Shown: positions 6,528 through 15,742, counted from the stretch's first letter. The stretch is 33,756 nucleotides of DNA from Actinomycetota bacterium (GCA_019347695.1 JAHWKT010000019.1:1-33756), one strand, 5' to 3'. Program-made: numbers and translations. Notes: a model not told the origin generated them from the letters alone.

Positions 6528-8584
6528 GCCCGTGACCTATCGCTGGCGGCGTCGCCCAGCCCCGCCGGGGCGAGCAGGCCGAGCAGCTCCCTGCCGTAGC
6601 GACGGACCTTCGTGGTGCCCAGGCCATGGACCGCGAGCAGCTCCGCCACCGAGGTGGGACGTGTGGCGGCCAGCTCCTGCAGCGTGCGATCGTTGAACAC
6701 GACGTACGGGGGGACCTCGTCACGGCGGGCGCGCTCGAGCCGCCACGCCCGCAGCGTGCCGGCCAGCTGATCGTCGACCTGCGCGCCCCTGCCGGGCGTG
6801 GACCGCCGGCGGTCGGCGACATCGTCGAGGAACCGGGACGGGCGTCGCCTCACCGGCTTGCTCGACCAGCCGGGACGTTGCTGCGCCCACGACAGCCACA
6901 GGTGACGCCGCGCCCTGGTCATGCCCACGTACAGCAGGCGTCGCTCCTCGTCGAGATCGTCCTGCGTGACCGCGTAGGAGATCGGCACCATGCCCTCCTC
7001 GAGCCCCACCAGGCAGACGGCATCGAACTCGCTGCCCTTCGCCTTGTGCAGCGTCAGCAGGGTGACGGCCGGGCGTGTGGGGTGCGCGCCACCGGATGCC
7101 CGGGCCCGCTCGGCGAGCTCGGCGAGCAGCCCGGGCAGATCGATGTCGTCGCGCTCGTCGACGATCCGCGTGACCAGCTCGTGCAACGCCGCCACGTTGC
7201 GCCAGCGGCGGCGGGCAGCCTGACCGTTCGGCTCGCGTCGCGGATGCCAGCTGAGGCGTTCGCGCAGCACCTGCTCCACCACGCGGTCGGGCCGGCGGTC
7301 ACCGGCAGGGGTGGTGCCCGGCGGTGGCGGCGTCGCCCCCGTCGACACCGGGGGGTGCGCCGCCGCCTGGCGGATCGCCTGCATGGCCTGGCGGACCTCC
7401 GGGCGGTCGAAGAACCCGCGGTCGCCGTGCACCCTGGCCGCGACGCCGGCGCGTTCGAACGCCTCCTCCCACGCCTGGGTCTGGGCGTTGGTGCGCACGC
7501 AGACCGCGATCTCATCGATCGGTACACCGTCGTCGATCAGATCGCGGATCCAGTCCAGCGTTCTGGCCCGCTCGACCCGGTCGTCATCGAACGCCATGAT
7601 CCGCGGTCGCGGGCCGTCGTCGCGCTGCGCCCGCAGCTGCTTGGCATCTGGCCACGCTGCCCGCAGCAGACGGTTGGCGACGTCGAGCACGGGCGCCGTG
7701 GAGCGGTAGTTGTCGGTCAGTGTGACCATGGTCGCCGTCGGGAAGGTGGTGCGGAAGTTCCGGAGGTACTCGCTGGTCGCCCCGGAAAAGCTGTAGATCG
7801 TCTGGTCGGGGTCACCCACGACGCACAGCTCGTCGCGGTCGCCCAACCAGCGCCGCAGCAGCTGCCACTGCGCCGGGTTGACGTCCTGGAACTCGTCCAC
7901 GGTGAAGTAGCGGTACCGGTCGCGGACTTCGGCGGCGATCCCGTCGTCGTCCAGCAGCTCGACCGCGACGTGGAGCATGTCGTCGAAGTCGATGAGCCCG
8001 CGGTCGGTCTTGAGCGCCTCGTAGCGGGTGTACAGGGCCGCCATCTGCTCCGCCGGCAGCGGCGCGTCACGGTGCCGGCCGACCTGCGCGTACCGCTCGG
8101 GCGTCACCAGTCGCGCCTTGGCCCACTCGATCTCGCTGGCCAGGTCGGACGCCTCGACCCCCGCCGAACGCGCGAGCGGCAGGAGCAGCGGCACCTTGCG
8201 GTCGAGCACCTGCGGCGGATCGCCGTCGTACGCCCGCCGCCAGAAATACCGGATCTGGGCGAACGCCGCGGCATGGAACGTCGTGGCACGCACTCGACCG
8301 TCGCTACCCAACGCGTCCAACCGCGCTTTGAGCTCGGCCGCGGCCCGCTCGGTGAACGTCAGCGCCATGATCTGGTCGGCGCGAGCCACGCCGCGGCGGA
8401 TCTGCTCGGCGATCCGGTGGGTGATGGTGCGGGTCTTGCCACTGCCGGCACCCGCGATGATGCACACGGGTCCGCGGACGGCCCTGACCGCCACGGCCTG
8501 GTCGACGGACAGCCCGTCGAGCGCCGGTGTGGCAGGGGTGGGCTGCGGTGCGGTGTCCGACGTCGCGCGGGTGAGCTGAGCCAT
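6524..8584 (-). CDS. uvrD2: UvrD2-type superfamily I DNA helicase with HRDC domain
   Basis: This 686-residue helicase unwinds DNA 3'-to-5' in repair. It shows Walker A GAGSGKT (45-51), DEFQD (230-234), VGDPDQTIYSFSGA (motif III region), DNYRST (motif IV), LLTLHKAKGSEFDAV (motif V) and LLYVGMTRARRHL (motif VI). The C-terminus (about 610-675; RRDEVPPYVVFNDRTLQEL, then VHGLGTTKVRRYG) is an HRDC domain, which distinguishes UvrD2 from UvrD1/PcrA in mycobacteria. Residues 405-430 form a Pro/Thr/Gly-rich linker (ATPPPPGTTPAGDRR) inside domain 2. It follows the yyaL-like gene after 20 bases and overlaps pncB by four. Confidence 0.93.
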   Translation of the reverse strand: MAQLTRATSDTAPQPTPATPALDGLSVDQAVAVRAVRGPVCIIAGAGSGKTRTITHRIAEQIRRGVARADQIMALTFTERAAAELKARLDALGSDGRVRATTFHAAAFAQIRYFWRRAYDGDPPQVLDRKVPLLLPLARSAGVEASDLASEIEWAKARLVTPERYAQVGRHRDAPLPAEQMAALYTRYEALKTDRGLIDFDDMLHVAVELLDDDGIAAEVRDRYRYFTVDEFQDVNPAQWQLLRRWLGDRDELCVVGDPDQTIYSFSGATSEYLRNFRTTFPTATMVTLTDNYRSTAPVLDVANRLLRAAWPDAKQLRAQRDDGPRPRIMAFDDDRVERARTLDWIRDLIDDGVPIDEIAVCVRTNAQTQAWEEAFERAGVAARVHGDRGFFDRPEVRQAMQAIRQAAAHPPVSTGATPPPPGTTPAGDRRPDRVVEQVLRERLSWHPRREPNGQAARRRWRNVAALHELVTRIVDERDDIDLPGLLAELAERARASGGAHPTRPAVTLLTLHKAKGSEFDAVCLVGLEEGMVPISYAVTQDDLDEERRLLYVGMTRARRHLWLSWAQQRPGWSSKPVRRRPSRFLDDVADRRRSTPGRGAQVDDQLAGTLRAWRLERARRDEVPPYVVFNDRTLQELAATRPTSVAELLAVHGLGTTKVRRYGRELLGLLAPAGLGDAASDRSRA

Positions 8585-8604
8585 GTCGGACGCAGCCTAG
8601 TGGC

Positions 8605-10668
8605 TCAGGAGGCCGCTTCGCCGCCGCCGCCGCCCGCCAGCTGTGCATGGAGCGCATCCGGTGAGGTCACGGGCTGCTCGCAGACGAAGTGCCGGCACAC
8701 GTAGGCGGTGGCCCGACCGTCCCGCAGCGGGCGATCGCGCAGCAGCGGCACCGGATCAGCCGCGTCCGGTGTGCCGACCGCCAGGACCGCCCGAGGGCGC
8801 CACCGCTGCCGGTACACTCCGACCAGCGCATCGCGGGCGGGCGACGACGGTCCGACCACCGCCACCTCGGTCGACGGCCCGAGCCAGCGCTCGATCGCGG
8901 TGAGCAGGGCGCCGAACGCCGACGGCATCCGGACCGCGATCTCCGACAGCGTCGTGATGGTCTGCGTCGCCCGGTCGTGGTGGTCCTGCTCGCCGGTCAA
9001 TGCCGCAAGTCGCAGGTGGACGTCGACCATCGCGCTGCTCGCCGACGGCGTTGCGTTGTCCAGCAGCTCGCGTGGGCGCGCGATCAGCTGCTCCCCGTCG
9101 TCGGCGGTCGTGAAGTACGTGCCGTCCTGCGGATCACGGAACCGCGCGTCGGCGTCGGCAGCCAGCTCGGCCGCCCACGACAACCAACGCTGGTCGTGGT
9201 CGGCCTCGTACAGATCGATCAACGCCTGCGCCAGGAACGCCACGTCTTCGGCGAACGCCGGTATGCCCGCGCCATGGTCGGCCGTCCAGCGGTGCCACAG
9301 CCGCCCCTCGCCGTCGACCATCGTGTCGGCGACGAACTGTGCGGTTCGTTCGGCGGCCACGATCCACCCGGGTCGTCCGAGCGCGGCGCCGGCCGTCGCC
9401 AGCGCGCCGAACGCCAGCGCGTTCCAGCTGACGAGCACCTTGTCGTCGAGGTCCGGCGGTACCCGCCCGCTGCGGACCTTCGCCAGCTGCGCACGGACGG
9501 CGGCCCGCTCCGCCAGGGCGTCGTCGCCGATCGCCTCGGCCTCGTGCAGCACCGAGCTGCCCGCCGGGATGTGCCCGTGCGGGTCGTTGACGTTGCCGCG
9601 CCGCGTGACGCCCAGGCGTGCCGCCCACCGGCCGGGATCCACGTTGATGTCGTCCAGCGCTGCGACGAAGTCGTCGTGGCTCCACACGTAGAACTTGCCC
9701 TCCTGGCCCTCCGAGTCGGCGTCGAGTGCGCTGGTGAAGCCGCCGGTCGCGTCGGCCATGTCGTCCAGCAGCCACGCGACCGTCTCGTCGGCGACGCGCC
9801 GGTACCGGGGGTCCGACGTGACCTGCGCCGCGTGCGTGTACGTGCGCAGCAGCAGAGCGTTGTCGTAGAGCATCTTCTCGAAGTGGGGGACCAGCCAGCG
9901 CCGGTCGGTCGCGTAGCGCGCGAAGCCACCGCCGACGTGGTCGTAGATGCCGCCGCGCGCCATCGCCGTCAGGGTGTGCGTCGCCGCCGCCAGCGCGTCG
10001 TCGTCGCCGGTGCGCTGCGCGTACGCCAGCAGGAAGTCGAGCACCATCGCCTGTGGGAACTTCGGCGCGTTGCCGAACCCTCCCTCGTGGCGGTCCCACT
10101 GCGCCACGATGCGTTCGGCGGCGGTCGCCATCGCGGCCCCGTTCGCCGGCCGGCTGCCGTCAGGGCTGGCCGACACCGCCTGCAGCCGTTCGCTCAACTG
10201 CTGGCCGGCCGCGTCGACACGGTCGCGCTGGGTCCGCCACAGGTCGGCCACCGACGCCAGCACCCGCAGGAAGCCGGGCATGCCGCCGCGGTCGTCACGC
10301 GGCCAGTAGGTACCCCCGAAGAAGGGCTGTCCGTCGGGGGTCAGGAACACGCTCATGGGCCAGCCGCCACGGCCGGTCAGCGCCTGCACGGCGGTCATGT
10401 AGACCGCATCGACGTCCGGGCGTTCCTCGCGGTCGACCTTGATCGACACGAAGTCGGCGTTCAGTCGCTGGGCGACATCGCGGTCCTCGAACGACTCGTG
10501 CGCCATCACGTGACACCAGTGACACGCCGAGTAGCCGACCGACAGGAAGATGGGCTTGTCGGCCGCACGGGCCCGGTCGAACGCCTCGTCGCCCCACTCG
10601 AACCAGTCGACCGGGTTGTCGGCGTGCTGCCGCAGGTACGGGCTTGCGGCCGTTGCGAGCCGGTTCAT
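8605..10668 (-). CDS. Thioredoxin-fold protein of the YyaL/spermatogenesis-associated 20 family
   Basis: This 687-residue protein begins MNRLATAASPYLRQHADNPVDW, the strongly conserved family start, followed by a thioredoxin-like domain with a CHWC motif (Cys49, Cys52) in GYSACHWCHVMAHESFED. After FGGTYWP the rest (about 180-687) resembles the (alpha/alpha)6 barrel of sugar epimerases and glycosidases (for example WLVPHFEKMLYDNA and LDDKVLVSWNALA). The biochemical role of the family is not settled. The ATG at 10668 has GGGAGG seven bases upstream; a start at 10860 would add 64 low-complexity residues and was rejected. It is the first gene of a minus-strand run with uvrD2 and pncB and is divergent from the radical SAM gene. 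Confidence 0.92.
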   Translation of the reverse strand: MNRLATAASPYLRQHADNPVDWFEWGDEAFDRARAADKPIFLSVGYSACHWCHVMAHESFEDRDVAQRLNADFVSIKVDREERPDVDAVYMTAVQALTGRGGWPMSVFLTPDGQPFFGGTYWPRDDRGGMPGFLRVLASVADLWRTQRDRVDAAGQQLSERLQAVSASPDGSRPANGAAMATAAERIVAQWDRHEGGFGNAPKFPQAMVLDFLLAYAQRTGDDDALAAATHTLTAMARGGIYDHVGGGFARYATDRRWLVPHFEKMLYDNALLLRTYTHAAQVTSDPRYRRVADETVAWLLDDMADATGGFTSALDADSEGQEGKFYVWSHDDFVAALDDINVDPGRWAARLGVTRRGNVNDPHGHIPAGSSVLHEAEAIGDDALAERAAVRAQLAKVRSGRVPPDLDDKVLVSWNALAFGALATAGAALGRPGWIVAAERTAQFVADTMVDGEGRLWHRWTADHGAGIPAFAEDVAFLAQALIDLYEADHDQRWLSWAAELAADADARFRDPQDGTYFTTADDGEQLIARPRELLDNATPSASSAMVDVHLRLAALTGEQDHHDRATQTITTLSEIAVRMPSAFGALLTAIERWLGPSTEVAVVGPSSPARDALVGVYRQRWRPRAVLAVGTPDAADPVPLLRDRPLRDGRATAYVCRHFVCEQPVTSPDALHAQLAGGGGGEAAS

Positions 10669-10727
10669 GACAGCCTCCCGCGGGGCTCGCCGGTCTGGAT
10701 GATCGCGGCGGTGACCACCGTTCGACC

Positions 10728-12024
10728 GTGAGCATTGCGGAAGTCGAACATGCGTTCGATACTGGGTGGCATATCGAAAGCGTGCCCACGGAGACGCATG
10801 TGATGCGAACGCTGGCCGATCTGCAACGTCCCGATGACGACAGCGGCGGCCAGCTGCCACTCGCGTTGCGCAACGCGCGGACCGTCACCACACCGGAGTT
10901 CGCCGGCATGACCTTCCTCGAGGTCGAGGCGCGCTCGGCCCTCAACGCCGTGCGTGGCATGCCGTTCAAGTGGAGCATCAACCCGTACCGCGGGTGCTCC
11001 CACGCGTGCTCACACTGCCTCGATGGCGACACGCCGATCCTGACGGCCGATGGGCGCACGACGCCCTTGCGCGCCATCCGCGTCGGCGACGAGGTCTACG
11101 GCACGCAACGGCGTGGCCGGTTGCGTCGCTTCGTCCAGACCACGGTGCTCGCGCACTGGTCGGTCACCCGGCCGGCCTTCCGGATCCTTTTGGAGGACGG
11201 CAGGGCCCTGGTCGCCGGCGGGGAGCACCGGTTCCTGACCCACCGCGGCTGGCGGCATGTCACGGGACCCCACGACCAGGCTGGCCGCTGGGCCCGGCTG
11301 CTGGTGTCGGACTGGCTGGCCGGTCCGCGCCTGCCCGTGCGCGCCGGTGGCGCGCTCGAGCTGGCGACACGTGTGGTGGCCGTCGAACCGCTCGGTGTCG
11401 AACGGGCGCTGTTCGACATGACCACCGGCACGGGTGACTTCATCTCCGCCGGCGTGGTCAGCCACAACTGCTTCGCGCGGCCGACGCATGCCTACCTCAA
11501 GCTGTCGCCCGGAGCGGACTTCGAGCGCACGGTGGTGGTCAAGACCAACGTCGTCGAGGTGCTGCGCGCCGAGCTCGCGCGCCCCGGCTGGCGCGGTGAG
11601 CCGGTCGCGCTCGGCACCAACACCGACCCGTACCAGCGCTGTGAGGGTCGCTACCGCCTGATGCCCGGTGTCGTGGAGGCGCTGACGCAGGCGCGCACCC
11701 CCGTGTCGCGCGACTCGACGCGGTCGCCACCCTCAACGACGCCGGTGTGCCGACCGGCGTCATGCTGGCGCCGATCATGCCCGGCATCAACGACGACCGC
11801 GAGCAGATCGCCGAGCTGATCGACGCGGCCGCCGCCGCGGGGGCGACGCACATCACCCCGATCGTGTTGCACCTGCGGCCCGGGGTCCGCGAGCTGTTCT
11901 TGCCGTGGTTGCGCGAAGCCTATCCGCTGCTCGTGCCGCAGTACCGGGCGCTGTACCGCCACAGCACGGTGGCGCGCGACTACCACGAGCAGCCCACGCC
12001 GCCCAGCAGCTGCGGTTGCTGTGA
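10728..12024 (+). pseudogene. Rv2578c-type radical SAM protein, intein-bearing, with internal deletion
   Basis: The N-terminal frame (GTG 10728; ATG 10803 also possible) encodes NPYRGCSHACSHC, a CX3CX2C iron-sulfur motif, then a 151-residue intein, then CFARPTHAYLKLSPGADFE and ALGTNTDPYQRCEGRYRLMPG, typical of the Rv2578c radical SAM family. At VEALTQARTP (about 11700) the frame breaks. The next frame resumes at RVARLDAVATLNDAGVPTGV and runs LAPIMPGINDD... to at least ARDYHEQ. Compared with family members as I remember them, 45-55 residues (the SILTK...SIGTLDE...EPGTP core) are absent, so a deletion that is not a multiple of three joined two CGCACCCC-like sequences. The end is uncertain: a shift near 11990 would give HAAQQLRLL and stop at 12024; unshifted, the frame runs to 12223 into the next gene. 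The protein should be inactive unless this is an assembly collapse. Confidence 0.75.
11016..11468 (+). other. Mini-intein (151 residues) in the radical SAM cysteine motif
   Basis: The inserted protein segment starts with Cys (CLDGDTPILTADGRTTPLR, block A), has a block-B-like GGEHRFLTHRGW with His, and ends with LFDMTTGTGDFISAG then VVSHN (blocks F and G; His-Asn end), followed by Cys+1 of the host. Removing residues 97-247 joins YRGCSHACSH to CFARPTHAYL, restoring the third cluster cysteine. About 151 residues leave no room for a homing endonuclease, so this is a splicing-only intein. The open frame is intact, suggesting selection on splicing until recently, although the host gene is damaged about 230 bases downstream. 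I recall that intein-bearing members of this radical SAM family have been annotated elsewhere. Confidence 0.9.
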
Positions 12025-12126
12025 CGTGGCGGTCGGCCTGGCCGCGCTGCGTGATGAGGTCGGTTGCCATCTCGCGATGGTGGGCAGGCTGCTGTCCGGG
12101 TGCCGGCCATCGGGGAGAATGCCTGC

Positions 12127-13608
12127 ATGGGACGCGACATCGACCAGACCGAGTTCAGTCGCGAGGACCGCGTGCGGTACCGCGACAAGGTCAAGGTCAA
12201 CCTGTCGGCCCTCGAACAGCTGATGCGCGAGGGTCGGTTCGAGACCGGCCGGCGGTTGTGCGGGGTCGAGTGCGAGGTCTACATCACCGATCAGCGCGGT
12301 GACCCGGCGCCGATCAACGCCAAGCTGCTCGAGAAGATCGCATCCGACGAATTCCAAACCGAGCTCGCGCAGTTCAACATCGAGTTCGGCAACCAGCCGC
12401 GGCGCCTGGCCGACCACGTGTTCCATGCGATGGAGGTCGAGCTGCGGCGCAGCCTCAACCACGCCCACGCGATGGCCGAGCACCTCGACGCGCGGGTCGT
12501 CATCATCGGCATCCTGCCGACGCTGACCGACTTCGACATCACCGAGCAGAACCTGTCGGCGAACCCTCGCTACAAGGCGCTCAACGACATGATCCTCGGT
12601 CAGCGTGGCGAGGACATCCACATCCGCATCGAGGGCGACGAGACCTTCGAGACGATGACCGACTCGATCCTGTTCGAGGCGGCGTGCACGTCGGTCCAGC
12701 TGCACCTGCAGGTCGACCCGAAGGACTTCGCGCTGTACTGGAACACCGCCCAGGCGCTGTCGGCGCCGCTGGTCGCGGTCGGCGCGAACTCGCCGTTCCT
12801 GCTCGGCAAGCAGCTGCACCACGAGACGCGCATCGCGCTGTTCGAGCAGTCCATCGACACGCGCACCGAGGAGCTGGCGCAGCAAGGTGTGCGTCCGCGG
12901 GTGTGGTTCGGCGAGCGTTGGCTGACCGAGGGGCTGTTCGAGCTGTTCGACGAGAACGTCCGGTACTTCCCCTCGCTGCTGCCGCTGTGCGACCTCGAGG
13001 ACCCGCACGAGATGATCGCCGAGGGCAAGGCGCCGCGACTGCCCGAGCTGATGTTGCACAACGGCACGATCTGGCGCTGGAACCGGCCCGTCTACGAGGT
13101 CAACCGCGGCCGGCCCCACATGCGTGTCGAGAACCGCGTGCTGCCGGCCGGGCCCAGCGTGCCGGACATCGTGGCCAACGCCGCGTTCTACTACGGGCTG
13201 CTGCGCGGCCTGGCGTCGCGTGACCGCAAGATCTGGACGCAGATGAGCTTCGACGCGGCGCGTGACAACTTCTTCGCTGCCGCACGCGACGGCCTGACCG
13301 CCGAGCTGTACTGGCCGGGCGCCGGAGCGCACGTGCCGGTGACCGAGCTGATCGTGCGGCGCCTGCTGAGCATCGCCGAGGAGGGGTTGCGCGACTGGCA
13401 GGTCAACGACAGCGACATCGACTACTACCTCGGGATCATCGAGGAGCGCGTGCTGTCGGGCCAGAACGGCGCGACCTGGCAGATCGCCGCGTGGCGGTCA
13501 CTGCGCGAGTCGGGCCTTGACGACCACGAGGCGTTCCGCGAGCTGGTCAGTCACTACCACTCGCGGTCGTTCGCCGGCTCGCCGGTCCACACCTGGACCC
13601 TTCCGTAG
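12127..13608 (+). CDS. Glutamate-cysteine ligase family (GCS2) carboxylate-amine ligase
   Basis: This 493-residue protein starts at ATG 12127 (MGRDIDQTEFSREDR) and shows family blocks GVECEVYITD, TELAQFNIEFG, VVIIGILPTL, ACTSVQLHLQV, NSPFLLGKQLHHETRI, RPRVWFGERW, LHNGTIWRWNRPVYE and RVENRVLPAGP. The GCS2 fold joins the gamma-carboxylate of glutamate to an amine using ATP; close relatives are annotated glutamate-cysteine ligase, giving gamma-glutamylcysteine. The true substrate is not proven; the YbdK-like branch is weakly active and poorly defined. An in-frame ATG at 12064 would overlap the damaged upstream gene and is less likely. The genome also has mycothiol genes, so gamma-glutamylcysteine, if made, would not be the only thiol. 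It ends convergently with mca. Confidence 0.85.
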   Translation: MGRDIDQTEFSREDRVRYRDKVKVNLSALEQLMREGRFETGRRLCGVECEVYITDQRGDPAPINAKLLEKIASDEFQTELAQFNIEFGNQPRRLADHVFHAMEVELRRSLNHAHAMAEHLDARVVIIGILPTLTDFDITEQNLSANPRYKALNDMILGQRGEDIHIRIEGDETFETMTDSILFEAACTSVQLHLQVDPKDFALYWNTAQALSAPLVAVGANSPFLLGKQLHHETRIALFEQSIDTRTEELAQQGVRPRVWFGERWLTEGLFELFDENVRYFPSLLPLCDLEDPHEMIAEGKAPRLPELMLHNGTIWRWNRPVYEVNRGRPHMRVENRVLPAGPSVPDIVANAAFYYGLLRGLASRDRKIWTQMSFDAARDNFFAAARDGLTAELYWPGAGAHVPVTELIVRRLLSIAEEGLRDWQVNDSDIDYYLGIIEERVLSGQNGATWQIAAWRSLRESGLDDHEAFRELVSHYHSRSFAGSPVHTWTLP

Positions 13609-13680
13609 CCATACATCGGGCTGTCCGTGACCGGTACTCAAGCGCCGCGAGCGACGAGCGGCCGCCGTGGACTGCGGTAG

Positions 13681-13775
13681 CGGGTCCGGCGGCGCCCGCG
13701 CAGACGACTCAGGGTGTCCGAGCCTCGGGCGAGGACGGGTTCCCTTCGGAGTCGGAGCGGGCGCCGCCGGACCCG
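13681..13775. repeat. 19-bp perfect inverted repeat at the mca 3' end
   Basis: CGGGTCCGGCGGCGCCCGC (13681-13699) is the exact reverse complement of 13757-13775, with a 57-base spacer. The right arm lies inside the last codons of mca (GSGGAR) and the left arm lies past its stop at 13709. In the mca mRNA this would fold into a very stable hairpin enclosing the stop codon. It may act as a terminator or mRNA-end stabiliser between the convergent ligase and mca genes; no U-tract is visible. Confidence 0.85.
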
Positions 13776-14644
13776 TAATGGCCCGCAACACCGGCGAACA
13801 GCGAGTCCTCGGGCAGCGACGTGTCGACCCGCGTCTCGGCGAGCTCGAACTCCTCCCAGGGGTAGACCTCGCGGATCACGTCGTCCGGTAGCGTGAACCA
13901 CCGGCCGTCGGGGTCGATCTGGGTGGCGTGGGCGAGCAGTGCCTGCCGCGCCGTCGACAGGTGGTCACCAACGTCGATCCGCGTCGTGGTCGGGTCGGTG
14001 TAGTCGCTGTCCCACCGCTGCAACCACTCGGTGAAGGGCGACTCCATCCCGCGGTCGAGGCATGCCTGGTGCAGCGCCTCGAGCTTGCGCTTGGTGAACA
14101 CCCCCATGTAGTAGAGCTTGGAGACCTCGTGCGGTGCGCCGGCCCCGGGGAACTGCTCCGGATCGGCCGCCGCCGCGTAGGCGGCCGCCGAGACGTCGTG
14201 GCAGCGGATGTGGTCGGGGTGGGGGTAGCCGCCGCCCTCCGGATAGGTCAGCAGGACGTCGGGTCGCACGCGGCGGATGAGCTCGACCAGGCGACCGACC
14301 ACCTCGTCGATGTCGACGTTGAAGAACGCGTCGTCGGCCAGCACGCTGCCGTCGCCGTCGAAGTCCTCGTGGTAGCCGGAGTCGGGGTAGCCGAAGAAGA
14401 AGTGGTCGGTGACGCCGATGATCTCGAGCGCCCGCGCGAGCTCCTGCTCGCGGATCTCGGTTATCCGCTGGGCGACACCTGGCCGGTCCATCGCCGGGTT
14501 CAGGATGTCACCCGCACCCCCGTCCGTAAGGGTCACCACGGAGACGCGGTGGCCCTCCTTGGCGTACTTCGCCATCGTGGCAGCACCCTTGGAGGACTCG
14601 TCGTCGGGGTGGGCGTGCACGAACATCGCATGCAGTTGAGGCAT
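13709..14644 (-). CDS. mca: Mycothiol S-conjugate amidase
   Basis: This 311-residue zinc hydrolase cleaves mycothiol conjugates of toxins, releasing a mercapturic acid for export and recycling the sugar part. It begins MPQLHAMFVHAHPDDESSKG; His12 and Asp15 of AHPDDE with a histidine of PHPDH (142-145) form the zinc site of the LmbE/PIG-L fold. The block VTLTDGGAGDILNPAMD and the C-terminal WFTLPDDVIREVYPWEEFELA are typical of Mca rather than the shorter deacetylase MshB. It starts 10 bases after the CinA-like gene, indicating an operon. Mycothiol use is restricted to Actinomycetota, so this gene is good evidence for the lineage. Confidence 0.94.
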   Translation of the reverse strand: MPQLHAMFVHAHPDDESSKGAATMAKYAKEGHRVSVVTLTDGGAGDILNPAMDRPGVAQRITEIREQELARALEIIGVTDHFFFGYPDSGYHEDFDGDGSVLADDAFFNVDIDEVVGRLVELIRRVRPDVLLTYPEGGGYPHPDHIRCHDVSAAAYAAAADPEQFPGAGAPHEVSKLYYMGVFTKRKLEALHQACLDRGMESPFTEWLQRWDSDYTDPTTTRIDVGDHLSTARQALLAHATQIDPDGRWFTLPDDVIREVYPWEEFELAETRVDTSLPEDSLFAGVAGHYGSGGARSDSEGNPSSPEARTP

Positions 14645-14654
14645 GGGCGCCAGC

Positions 14655-15584
14655 CTAGCCTCGATCGGCCGGCTGCCTGCCGACCCGGTCGCCCTGCCCG
14701 TCGTCGTCGGCGGCATCGTTGTCGTCGTCGGCGTCGGCGTCCCAGCGGTCGGCGGTCGCACTCCACCCCTGGCGCCACTGGTCCGCGAGCCGGCCCATGG
14801 CCGGATCCTGTCCGAGCGCGTCGATCCGCGCACGAAGCTCGTCGACGACGGCGCCCACGGCGTCGGGATCGCCGTGGATCCGCAGCACGCACTCCGGTCC
14901 GGGGTACGAGCCGATCCGAACGTCCGGTCGCCGACGTGCGAGCTCCTCGAGCAAGGGCGTGAGCACCGACTCGGGGTAGGGATGGCGCAACTCCTCGGTG
15001 TGCGTCGGGGAGCCCAGATCGGCGAGCAGCGTGTCGTCGAGCTGCGTGACCAGTGCGCGGAACTGCCTCGGCACACCCGGCAGCACGATCATGGCGACGC
15101 CGCGGTCCGCCGGCCCGCCGTCGATGTCGATCCTGGCCGACGGGGCGCTCGCCATGTCGCCGGTGACCGGCCGGGCGCCACGCGGCGCCCGCGCCATCCT
15201 GCCCAGGGCCGAGCGCTGCGCGTCGTCGACCTCGTGACCGCGCTCGTGCAGGCGCGCGACGATGCGGTCGACCATCGCGCGCAGTGCGGGTTCCTCGACG
15301 AGCTCGACGTCGAGGAACGCGGCGACCGCGGCCATGGTGCGGTCGTCGGGCGTCGTTCCGATGCCACCCGACGTGAACACCACCCGGGGCCGCGCCCGCG
15401 CGAACTCGGCGCCCAGCGCCTCGACGATCGCCGCCTGGTCGTCCGGCACGACCGAGATCCGGTCGAGTGGGATGCCCAGCGCATGCAAGTGCCCCGCCAG
15501 CCAGCCGGCGTTGCTGTCGCGGACGAACCCGTCGAGGATCTCGTCGCCGACGACGACGATCGACGCTCGCAGGGTGCCGCTCAC
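14655..15584 (-). CDS. CinA/MoaB-like molybdopterin-binding-fold protein
   Basis: This 309-residue protein begins SGTLRASIVVVGDEILDGFVRDSN and contains VFTSGGIGTTPDDRTMAAVA, the MoCF (MoaB/MogA-like) signature found in the N-terminal half of CinA. It lacks the C-terminal nicotinamide-nucleotide amidase domain, so it belongs to the short COG1058 type. Known activities in the group include ADP-ribose pyrophosphatase; the substrate here is unknown. The last ~40 residues are strongly acidic (DADADDDNDAADDDGQGD). A GTG start at 15584 is preceded by AGGAG about nine bases upstream. It is co-transcribed with mca. Confidence 0.82.
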   Translation of the reverse strand: MSGTLRASIVVVGDEILDGFVRDSNAGWLAGHLHALGIPLDRISVVPDDQAAIVEALGAEFARARPRVVFTSGGIGTTPDDRTMAAVAAFLDVELVEEPALRAMVDRIVARLHERGHEVDDAQRSALGRMARAPRGARPVTGDMASAPSARIDIDGGPADRGVAMIVLPGVPRQFRALVTQLDDTLLADLGSPTHTEELRHPYPESVLTPLLEELARRRPDVRIGSYPGPECVLRIHGDPDAVGAVVDELRARIDALGQDPAMGRLADQWRQGWSATADRWDADADDDNDAADDDGQGDRVGRQPADRG

Positions 15585-15723
15585 CGCCGTCCGTCCGCTC
15601 CTGGTCCGGTGCCATGGGATCCGTCGTGCCGTGGCTGTCCCGGCTGCACGGACCCACGTTCCGCGCCCGTCGTCATCGCGGCTCGTGCTGGAGGATACCG
15701 GCGGCGGCGCACACTACGATGCG

Positions 15724-15742
15724 CGGCGAACGCAGTTCGCCG
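15724..15742. promoter_or_regulatory. Perfect 8-bp hairpin or operator upstream of a membrane protein gene
   Basis: CGGCGAAC-GCA-GTTCGCCG is a perfect inverted repeat with a 3-base loop, 16 bases before the ATG at 15759. It could be an operator for a dimeric repressor or a 5'-UTR hairpin affecting translation. Nothing else is recognised in the 174-base gap 15585-15758. Confidence 0.5.

Noticed and set aside
6626-8704. 692-codon open frame opposite uvrD2, and a 680-codon frame opposite the yyaL-like gene (8689-10731)
   Set aside because: High GC makes antisense frames stay open; they mirror real genes with strong family motifs on the other strand and have no recognisable domain or ribosome site.
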